Shown: in pieces, positions 23,301 to 31,820 of the stretch
Layout of the letters: each line of letters begins with the position of its first letter
Numbering within the stretch: the first letter of the stretch is position 1
From: Taeniopygia guttata
Taxonomy: Eukaryota; Chordata; Aves; Passeriformes; Estrildidae
Assembly: GCF_048771995.1 (NCBI RefSeq)
Contig: NC_133063.1
Coordinates: forward strand, 17,422,063-17,486,062
Length of the DNA: 64,000 nt
Direction of reading: 5' to 3'
The notes under the pieces: generated by a model
What the model saw: the letters and a program-made list of their open reading frames with translations, nothing else
What the model was told of the DNA's origin: nothing
Databases searched by the model: none
Position numbers and translations under genes: made by a program

Positions 23301-25269
23301 GTTTGCACACATGACCCACAACAAGTAGTGTTCCTTTAGAAATGCCTCATTTCTTTCATGTGAATGTTTTCTTTCTAGAGAGCACGCATCTCAAGACCAG
23401 CCACATTTTACACAGAAAAGTTCTGAGAAAGGGGGAAGTGGTATAATGAATAGGCAGAAGTTATTACAAGAAACTATGCATTTATAGTTTTTTAGTGTAT
23501 AATATACCTTTAATTACATGTTTAATTGTATTACATTTATTCTTGTGCAGTGTATTTCTAGCCCAGTTAAGTGTTTTTTTGTGCGTTTGCTCTATTGGAT
23601 ACATTTTGCCAGGTATTATGGAAAATACTGCATAGCAGCCACCTCACAATAGCACGAAGTGTAGAACAGGCTGCTAAACATGCCCATGCAGCAGAATAAA
23701 CTTCTTGCACAGAGTAAGCTTTCTGCTATCACAGCTTGACTGTTGCCAGTACCCAAAATACTTCATTTAAAACCATATTGCGTCTTTATGCTACAGTGTC
23801 CTGGTGGGCTTTTATATTTTCCTGTTCCAGGGATTTAAACTGAAGATACCAGTGGAGAACATTTGCAATTTGTCAGGTGCAAGTGGTCATCCTGGAGAAC
23901 AGAGATTTAAAGGAATATTAGCTCCTTGGTCTTGTTATTTTTGTCCAACCAGTGCATTTATCAGCCCATGAGCCAGCTGTGGCTGGAGGTTTCAACATCT
24001 TTAATAGTTGGAACATCTTTAATAGTTGAATTATCTAAATATTTTCTACTTTCATGCTGTAGTGACACACAGTAACAATAGCATGGGGTAGTGTATGTGC
24101 CAAGAACTCAATTTATACCAGCATTTATTAGCTTCAAATACATCTTATGAGAACTCATCTGTGCACATCTGTTCACAAGTATTAGTGGTTTGGAGTTTTT
24201 ACATCACTGTATCTAGAAGTTTTCTCTTGGTCTTAGTCATAGTCATATCACAATAGGCATCACAAAAATAATTTTGGAAATAAGAAACAAAATGTTTATT
24301 AGCTAATCAATGTCTCTCATACAAATATTTATATACTCAATGTATCTTACCATAAATGTATAAAACAAAATGAACATTCAAAAAAATGCCACCTTCTGTA
24401 TCAGGTCAGCCAACACAAGAAGATTTTCTTAATATCAGAATTGTAGCTAAATAAGCATTCTGACACAGATTCTAATTCAAAAAAGCACATAACCACATGT
24501 TTAATCCTAAGCATTTGCATTACTTTCTCAATAAAGTCTTCTTAAATCTGCCTGCCTTACATAATGGATAGAGCTGGGGCCATTTTTTTTCCCTCTTGGG
24601 ATTGGCCTATGAACTGGATGGAAAAATTAACTGCATAATTAAAATGGTGCTAATGGTTTTATAAGAGAAACCGCTCTTTGAAATGAAAAGGGAGCATCAA
24701 CAGTAGTTTCTGCTTTTGGCAATTATTTTTGTTATCTGAGGTAACTATCATGTTTGCTTTGCACTCGACTGTAAATGTATCATGCCAAAAATAGGGGTAA
24801 GCAATCTGTAAGCTCTTTTATTCTCTTTGAAAGTATACTTTAAGATTTAAAAAAATCTGCTTTTTAATATGTGTATTTTCAAAAACCTGATTCCATTTTC
24901 ATCTGTTTCAAAAACTAGGCAAACAATAGGCTCTTTCAATATTCCTGGCCAGATTGTTTTTATTTAAGCATATTTTTTCCAACTATCTGAAAATAAATGT
25001 ACTTTGGGATATCAATTTTAAGGCTAGCTATGCTGAAAACAATTTTATTACTTTGCTATAAAAATAGGAGGTAATGGACGTATACAATTTTCAAAGTATT
25101 TGGAGTGTCTACAGTGCAAATACGTAGCAGTTATTCCCTACAGTGTTTATATGGATTTGGTGTGGTTATTCTTTACAAACATAGCAGGGGAAAAAAACAA
25201 AAACTGTATATAAATCAGGAATAGTGTCATTGAGTAGGTGCACATTATGTGATGGAAAAGGTTCTTTAT
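20310..25269. other. AT-rich non-coding stretch
   Basis: No gene or recognised transposon. Open frames are at most 104 codons. A block at 23100-23270 is less AT-rich and lacks repeats, and could be constrained non-coding DNA, but that is only an impression. A small tandem duplication near 24.0 kb is listed separately. Confidence 0.55.
23994..24029. repeat. Two-copy 18-bp tandem duplication
   Basis: AACATCTTTAATAGTTGG is followed at once by AACATCTTTAATAGTTGA. There is one mismatch, at the last base. Confidence 0.9.
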
Positions 25270-25663
25270 GGGAGGGAGGGAGGGAGGTAGGGAGGGAGGG
25301 AGGGAGGGAGGGAGGGAGGGAGGGAGGGAGGGAGGGAGGGAGGGAGGGAGGGAGGGAGGGAGGGAGGGAGGGAGGGAGGGAGGGAGGGAGGGAGGGAGGG
25401 AGGAAGGAAGGAAGGAAGGAAGGAAGGAAGGAAGGAAGGAAGGAAGGAAGGAAGGAAGGAAGGAAGGAAGGAAGGAAGGAAGGAAGGAAGGAAGGAAGGA
25501 AGGAAGGAAGGAAGGAAGGAAGGAAGGAAGGAAGGAAGGAAGGAAGGAAGGAAGGAAGGAAGGAAGGAAGGAAGGAAGGAAGGAAGGAAGGAAGGAAGGA
25601 AGGAAGGAAGGAAGGAAGGAAGGAAGGAAGGAAGGAAGGAAGGAAGGAAGGAAGGAAGGAAGG
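25270..25663 (+). repeat. Composite (GGGA)n to (GGAA)n array
   Basis: (GGGA)n runs from 25270 to about 25402 (about 33 copies, one GGTAGGG interruption near 25288). It then changes to (GGAA)n up to 25663 (about 65 copies). The sharp change suggests one point variant that later expanded. Long [16 protein letters not shown] and LPSFLPSF frames are artefacts. GGAA is the core of ETS-family binding sites, so the array is a dense set of potential ETS sites. Confidence 0.98.
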
Positions 25664-28600
25664 AGAAGAAAAGTTAGAAAGGGCACTTTTGAAGAGAAGC
25701 CCTTAAGCACCCTCAACTTCAGCTGCTGCTACGAGCTACAGCTAAAGCTATGGTCTGTAGCAGTGGACTCAATGTGCACATGAGGTAAGTCTAAAACAGT
25801 ATACACCAGATATGAATTCTCCAAAAGCTGAAAGAAGGGCAACATATTGAAACCTAAATATTTCTCAATTTAGTCAAAATTAGAAATAAATACATATTTA
25901 TCAGTTTATAACCATGAAATATAGCCTTTTAAAAATTGCTTAGTCCAAATTAGCTTTTTACCACCAGGCTTGTTCTGCAGGTACTACTAACTTAGTGTGA
26001 CATAATAATAAACAACTGAATGATCAAAAGAATGTTATGAATTACTCAGTCAATATGCTTTGTAGTTCCTATAAAGTCCAAAATGTTAAGCCCAGTAAAT
26101 TTTTCTGTTTCATTTTCTTGTTATCCATTATATCCAAGATTCTAATTTCAGTGATACTCTGTTTTGAAATGAATACACAATATTTCTGTTTGCCTTTATT
26201 TTACCTCTTTTAAAAGAGAATTACTAACATGCATATGCTTTTACATGCTACTCATAGCAAAGGATCAAGTTTAAAAATCTGTGTAAACAGCTCTGATATA
26301 CTAAACAGTATGATTTTCTAAACAGATATTAACTCAGAAATAATAGTTATCAATTTTGCATACAATGAAAAAGAATTTAAAATAAAGCTTTCAAATTCTT
26401 TGACTTTATAATGTAAAACTGTAGTTCATAAGTAAGGAGTACTGAGATTCCACCAGAAAATTAATTCCCTGATTAATAAAATAACTCTCTTCTGGGTTTG
26501 CAATTTTCCAGTAAAATAGTATTAAAATATTTAAAAATCAGATTGTTTCCATGAGGCCAAAAGAATAGTTAGCTGGACGGTCAATATCCATTTAAAGAGA
26601 AAAGTTTTTGCTTGTAATATATGCTCACATTTAAACTTTAAATTACTTCATTAGAGCACTATACATTTGAAGATACTCAGAGTCTCATTCCCAGGCTAGT
26701 GTCTAGTGCCTTAGAGGCTGCCAGGAGGATTTGAAGCACTGATCTGAAGGCGGCTCTTCTGCCTCATGCTTCTTTCCTACAGCACTTCCTTTTGTTCACA
26801 TATTCCTTCCAACTCTTATCTTTCTATCTCCTTCATTAAAGCCTGCTCTTGGTCTTGGATTGCCTCAAAACAACTGAGGAACCCTTGGACCTTCCAAAGA
26901 TGGAGAACATGGATGCAAATCCTGAAAGGTCACTGCCTCTTGGCAGGATTTTTCTGCAGGAAGACAGTCTTTCACTGCTGCCTCCTCTCTCATCAATATT
27001 TGAATATGCTGTAGTTCCTCCAGAGCAAACTTCAGGTCACTTGGGCATAGGTACTACTGTTGAATTTAGCTCCTTTCTTGGCTTGGTTTTAGAATCTGAA
27101 ATATAATTTCAAAGTTTTTGTGTTCTACATTTAATACAACAATTATATCCTTAACAGACAGTATTTTCACATGCTGAACATTTTGTCAGGAGGTGAGATG
27201 GTGATGGTATCTAGTACCTCAGCTAGTATCCATTTCTGTTCCAAGATATGTTTAATTGGGACATTTTATAACATGATCCAGTGATTGACACTCCATGTAA
27301 AGCAGGGGAAATCACAATACAATTTCTGCCATTAATGCCGGGAAGAAGATAGAGAATGAAATAGATGTCATGAAGTATTTACAGGAGTTGAGCTTCTTTA
27401 TTTGTGGCTAGGGATTGCTTTTCATTTCACAAGACAGAGGAAAAAGTCAAGCATGGTTTTTCATTTAATTTTTTCAAGTTTCTGGTTGTCCTATCATGCA
27501 TAATACATTAAATTCTTAGCTTTTAAAATTAAATTGGAATAATTAAAGACTTTTCAATTGCTTATTGTGTCAGGATTTTCTAGGGCTGCTTTTGAAATAA
27601 ATTTACTAGTTTGGAAGTAAATGCAGAGTTTTGAATTTAATAATATTCCGTGGAAATGGTTTGAAATTGCATAATGGTTATAAGTCTTTATAGGAGACAA
27701 AGGCAGTATAGTTAATGTGCATGTTTTTAGATTGCAGGCAGCATAATGAGATAGGAAGAATTTCAGAAAGTTAATCTAAAGTGAGGAATGCATGAGAGAA
27801 GCTCATATTCTTGAGCTTGTTATTAACTTTGTGCAAAAGTCATAAAATTAAAAATTGGAAAATCTTTATTACTTATGTGAAGTTAGGAATATTTGGCAAT
27901 GAAGATGTAGACAAAAGAAATGAAGAAAATTGTGACCAATGCTAGTCCTATTGAATCTAAGAAATAAATTTTGACTATATGGTGCATCTGGCTTCCTTTC
28001 ATGCCAACAGAAATTAGCCTTTGATACTCAGGGGAATGAAATGGGACCTGCCTGATACAGTTTGCTTTGACTATTCATTCAGTACTTTTTAATAAAGCAA
28101 CTAAATTAGGCATAACTTGCTACAGCTCTAATGAACATATAGAAAATTATTAAAATGATAAAAGTAGGTAGCCTTAAATACTGTCTTAGAAGATTGTGAT
28201 CCAAAGAGCCTTGGAAAGGTGCTAATGCAAGTGAATATTCTGAAAAGCAATTCCTCACTGTTATTTTGCAGTGAAAATACAATAGCAATAATATAGCTCT
28301 TTAGCCATAAAATATTAGTTTATATTTTGAAGCAAAACAAATTATTTGTTATATTTAAACTATATTTGTCTGACATTTTCTAAACTTCTATGAATCACTC
28401 ACCTGAAATGAGAAAAACCCGAAAAGGCTCTCTTTGAAACCTATGATAACTAACATCTTTGAAGAATAGTGGGATAAATTGTACTACTCCGTTTATTTAA
28501 CTATTGAAAATATGTGTTAAGTTTTTTAATATTCTCTAAATTTCTGTATGACTTCAGATCATGTGGCTTTCTTGTGTGTCATTTACCTGCTTCAATATAT

Positions 28601-28968
28601 AACAGTTTCAAGTAGCTTTGTGTTTTTAAATACAGTATTTGTAATTTCTCTGGCTCTCACTGAAATTCACACTTCAGTGTGAATTTCACATATGTTATTA
28701 ACATGTCATAATTCTTTCACCACCCTTACTAGTACTTAGTATACAATATTTAATAATAAATATTTTTAAAAATTAAATTTAACAAATTGCTCTAGCCAGT
28801 GAAGAAGTTATATCAGACATCATTGCACATATACTATATTGCAACAAGAAAGATGAATAAACTAAAAGTCTACCAAGGCTTCTAAAAATGGATAAATAAA
28901 AATTGCCACTCAATATGATAATAAGAAATGTAAATGGATTCCAGGGGCCAAATGATGTGGGTTTTGTA
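25664..28968. other. AT-rich non-coding stretch
   Basis: No gene is recognised. Two overlapping 82-85 codon frames at 26766-27106 have mixed composition but no known domain, no conserved splice context and no supporting neighbour. Confidence 0.55.
28661..28688. repeat. Perfect 12-bp inverted repeat, 4-base loop
   Basis: TGAAATTCACAC (28661-28672) and GTGTGAATTTCA (28677-28688) are exact reverse complements around TTCA. Confidence 0.9.
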
Positions 28969-29163
28969 GAAAAAGAAAAAGAAAAAGAAAAAGAAAAAGA
29001 AAAAGAAAAAGAAAAAGAAAAAGAAAAAGAAAAAGGAAAAGGAAAAGGAAAAGGAAAAGGAAAAGGAAAAGGAAAAGGAAAAGGAAAAGGAAAAGGAAAA
29101 AGAAAAAGAAAAAGAAAAAGAAAAAGAAAAAGAAAAAGAAAAAGAAAAAGAAAAAGAAAAAGA
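28969..29163 (+). repeat. Sandwich array (GAAAAA)n-(GGAAAA)n-(GAAAAA)n
   Basis: Hexamer GAAAAA runs from 28969 to about 29034, GGAAAA from 29035 to about 29100, then GAAAAA again from 29102 to 29163. The three blocks are of similar length (about 11, 11 and 10 copies). KEKEKE, KGKGKG and poly-F frames are artefacts. Confidence 0.97.
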
Positions 29164-30984
29164 ATATTGTTCTCAAAATCAAGCTAAGAATGAATAATGA
29201 GATTTTTTTCTCCATTGTCAAAAGCACCACACAAATCCCATATAAAGATGACCCAGAACCACTGTAATAGTGTAAGGTATTTTGAGTGCACAGCAGAGCA
29301 ACTAGACAGCTTGTTATTTACCTAATAAATTTTGATTGGTGTTAAGATGCAGCTTGAAAACAATTAAATCTAAAAATCATGTTGACATAACCAAGAACAA
29401 GATGTTTTGACAATATGAAAAGAGAGTGCGTGCCTCATCTTATAATTCATCTGTCTTTTGTTCCTGCTGTTGATGAATCTCCAGTAGGGGAAAAAAAAGT
29501 TCTCGTTCCAATACAACAAGTAGATGGAATCTCTGCTATCTCTCCTAGTTGCTTTTGTAAGAGCCACAAGCACTATTCATCAAATTCCATATTAGATATC
29601 AGGTAAATTATACCTATTATGAGATGAGACTTCCTAACACGGTTTGCAAAGTGATGCATAAGAGTTGTTTTATTGCAGTTACCTCAGAAACTTTTGAGCA
29701 TGAAGAACAGATTGAAGAGATGGTTTGTGGGAAAATCCATAGAAGAGAATCCTGGAGGCAAGCCTAACTAGCACCAACCACATCTGCTAAAATCCCAATT
29801 AAAAAGAAAACATGCCACTGTAAATTCCACGTCTTGTGAAGTGAAAAGATGGAGAACACGTAACTGTTACTGAAAGGTGTGCTGATATAAGTAGACTAAA
29901 AGCCAAGTAATTGGTAAAAGATTCTGGATGAGAGCCCACGTAAGTATTAACAACTTTGCATGCAGTATATAAATTGCACAAATACAATGGTCAAGAATAT
30001 AAATGCCATCTAGTATCTTAGGAACTAAGAATTTTCTTTTTTTTTCTTTTTTTTAACTGACCCTGTCTTCACTACAGTGAATGCAGTTAAAATTCACCAT
30101 GGTCAAGTAAATCTAGACATTTGCAATACTGGCAGAGTTGATTCTTTCATGTCTTTGTCAGTTGCAATTCAAACAGGTGTTTGAAAGAGGCTAACCACAA
30201 GAACTTGCTTCCACTAAACCCTGTAACCTTGTTCCCCAAGAACAAAGCTATGCCAGTTTGCACTAACATTTCACTTTGTATCTTTCCTACAATAAATCGT
30301 AAGATAGCAAAAGTCATCAAACGTATGATTTCTTGCAAAACAGACATAATAGAACTTAGTGTGATAATTCATGTAGGAACAAATAAGTCTACTTTGCTAT
30401 GTCCATACTTAATTAAACAGTATGAAATATGTATCCCATTTTGATTTATGAGGTCGATATAGTAACTTTGTATGGATACATACATTTTAGTTAAATCAGA
30501 AGCTTTTTTTTTTTTTTTCATTTTAGAAGCTAGGAACTGTAAACCTTGATAATAGGGAATTGTTTTAAGATGTCTTACTGAGCTCCGGTTTTGTTCCATG
30601 AGCTATCATACAGGAGGAAAAAAAAAAACCACAAAAAAACAGTAATTGAAAAGATCTCGTTGTCTTTGTGTTTGTTTGGGTGCTTTTTGTTGCCGAGTTT
30701 TTTTTTTTTTTTCTTTTGTTTGTTTTGGGGGGTTGTTGTCTGGTTGTGTTTTTTTTTTTTTTCCGGGAACAAACATCAGTTTGTCTATCAGTTAATCAGA
30801 GGGAAAGTTCTGAGTCGTGAAAATCTTGCCGGCCGCAGAACACATTGGTTTCTGCAGAACCTTGTCCTAGTCTTGCGCCAGAAAACAAATTGCCTTCGAC
30901 GTCCAGATTCACTCTTTAATGAGAAAATGACTCACCACCAAACTTTCCCATTCCCGTCGGAAAATGAAGTTTCCCGATGACGGT
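29164..30984. other. Non-coding stretch upstream of the CpG island
   Basis: AT-rich sequence with T-rich and GT-rich low complexity at about 30500-30765. No gene or transposon is recognised. It is the distal upstream region of the promoter at 31.3 kb and may hold regulatory sites that I cannot resolve. Confidence 0.55.
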
Positions 30985-31195
30985 CACACCGTGGTGACTG
31001 AGCGCTTTCGCCTTTCTCCCCGGAGACACCGCCTCCTCACAAACAACGCCACGCGGGGTGACTCTCCGCGCCCGCTGCCTTTCTCTACAAGCTCCGGAGC
31101 TCTGCACGCCGGTCTCACCCTCGCCTGCCGGGCAGGACCCACCGGCGCTCCCAGGGCGAGCACAAGTTGCGGCGCGGACCGCGCGGAGCCCGCGG

Positions 31196-31222
31196 GGCCG
31201 GGCCGGGCCGGGCCGGGCCGGG
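31196..31222. repeat. Short (GGGCC)n run in promoter
   Basis: About five copies of GGCCG lie some 120 bp upstream of the TATA box. The run can form G-rich structures and is a likely site of length variation. Confidence 0.85.
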
Positions 31223-31277
31223 CAGCGGCGGCGGCGCACGGGGCCACCCGCGGCGGCGGAGCCGGGCGGGCCGCGGC

Positions 31278-31283
31278 GATTGG
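31278..31283 (-). promoter_or_regulatory. Inverted CCAAT box (NF-Y type)
   Basis: GATTGG, the reverse complement of CCAATC, lies about 60 bp upstream of the TATA box, a usual spacing for NF-Y sites. Confidence 0.7.
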
Positions 31284-31299
31284 CGGCGGCGCTGACAGC

Positions 31300-31310
31300 G
31301 GGCGGGGCGG
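31300..31310 (+). promoter_or_regulatory. GC box (Sp/KLF type)
   Basis: GGGCGGGGCGG matches the Sp1 consensus. It lies between the inverted CCAAT box and the TATA box. Confidence 0.75.
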
Positions 31311-31339
31311 CGGCGGCGGCGGCACCGCCCAGCCCGCGC

Positions 31340-31345
31340 TATAAG
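31340..31345 (+). promoter_or_regulatory. TATA box
   Basis: TATAAG lies in GC-rich context (CGCGCTATAAGCC), about 30 bp downstream of the GC box. Its placement sets transcription rightwards, with a start near 31370. The combination of a TATA box with a CpG island is less common than either alone. Confidence 0.75.
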
Positions 31346-31363
31346 CCTCTTTGCCGCTTTCTC

Positions 31364-31375
31364 ACTGGGTCTCAT
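31364..31375 (+). promoter_or_regulatory. Predicted transcription start region
   Basis: CTCACTGG and TCTCATTTT both resemble pyrimidine-CA initiators and lie 24-34 bp from the TATA box. The exact start base cannot be chosen from sequence alone. Confidence 0.5.
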
Positions 31376-31447
31376 TTTCGCTCCGTGCGTTGCTGTGTCT
31401 GCGCAGTGGAAATCCGCAACGGGGAGCTGCTGAGGGGCGCCGTTGTC

Positions 31448-31453
31448 ATGTGA
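31448..31453 (+). promoter_or_regulatory. Minimal start-stop upstream ORF
   Basis: ATG is followed directly by TGA in the leader (TTGTCATGTGAAAG). Start-stop elements of this kind are known to stall initiating or terminating ribosomes and reduce downstream initiation. It matters only if this part of the leader stays in the mature mRNA. Confidence 0.45.
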
Positions 31454-31461
31454 AAGCGCAC

Positions 31462-31533
31462 ATGCTCTGCCATCCACGCGGCATCCCCCTCTCTTCTGCC
31501 TCCGCGTGTTTTTCCTGTTTTTTTCTAACGTAA
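31462..31533 (+). other. Upstream ORF, 23 codons
   Basis: ATGCTCTGCCATCC opens a short frame that ends TAA inside the pyrimidine-rich stretch before 31560. It would be cut or removed if the candidate acceptor at 31560 is used. No peptide similarity is recognised. Confidence 0.35.
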
Positions 31534-31560
31534 CTCCTTTCCTCCTCCTCCCCTGCTCAG
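31515..31560 (+). promoter_or_regulatory. Candidate 3' splice site inside the leader
   Basis: TTTTTTTCTAACGTAACTCC followed by CCTCCTCCTCCCCTGCTCAG combines a branch-point-like CTAAC, an almost unbroken pyrimidine tract and a CAG end at 31560. No matching strong donor is obvious between 31375 and 31500, so use of the site is uncertain. It could serve an upstream alternative first exon. Confidence 0.45.
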
Positions 31561-31690
31561 CCCCTCGCCTCCGCTCAGGCGCCCCCCGCAGAGGCTCCGC
31601 CGCGGGCAGTCGCGGGGCGGCCGCCCCGGAGCAGCGCGCCCGGCGGCGGGGAGCCCGTGGAGCCGCGCCCCGCGGAGCCGCCCCGGAGGT

Positions 31691-31744
31691 ATGGTTTTCC
31701 CGGCGGTGCAGAGCTGCGGCGGCTGCCACCTTCGCGGGTGTTGA
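31691..31744 (+). other. Upstream ORF, 17 codons
   Basis: ATGGTTTTCCCGG opens a frame coding MVFPAVQSCGGCHLRGC and then TGA, 69 bases before the preferred start codon. The -3 base is G, a fair context (AGGTATGG). It overlaps the possible GTATGG donor at 31689. Confidence 0.45.
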
Positions 31745-31813
31745 GACGGGACTTGTGCGGTGCAGTTCCTGGGCTCCTAGCTTCATGACTGCGCGGAGCG
31801 GGGAACCAACACC

Positions 31814-31820
31814 ATGCGAG
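31814..31820 (+). CDS. Probable start codon and first coding bases, unidentified gene
   Basis: ATGCGAG precedes the GTAAGTGG donor. The context ACCATGC has A at -3, the strongest Kozak position. The exon would then encode Met-Arg and the first base of codon 3, leaving phase 1, so the next exon must supply the rest. The alternative start is ATG at 31785, in a different frame. It would give 12 codons, MTARSGEPTPCE, in phase 0 with the same donor, but its context (TTCATGA) is poor. A third possibility is that translation begins in a later exon. No downstream coding exon is recognised within the remaining 32 kb, so the protein cannot be named. Confidence 0.45.

Larger units (their letters stand above)
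31370..31820 (+). other. Leader exon(s) of an unidentified + strand gene
   Basis: From the predicted start to the donor at 31821, the sequence is a GC-rich leader of about 450 bases. It ends GAACCAACACCATGCGAG followed by GTAAGTGG, a near-consensus 5' splice site. The leader may be one exon. It may instead contain a small intron ending at 31560, where a branch-like CTAAC and a long pyrimidine tract precede CAG. A second possible donor, GGAG then GTATGG, lies at 31689. The leader has several upstream ATGs, so translation of the main ORF is probably restrained. No paralogue or gene name is recognised. Confidence 0.65.

Noticed and set aside
25147..25783. Open frames of 160-189 residues over the GGGA/GGAA array
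   Set aside because: Tetranucleotide repeats lacking stops in every frame; no unique sequence supports a gene.
9843..29163. Tandem arrays considered as CRISPR or satellite structures
   Set aside because: Units are 4-6 bases without spacers, so they are microsatellites; a vertebrate genome would not carry CRISPR arrays.
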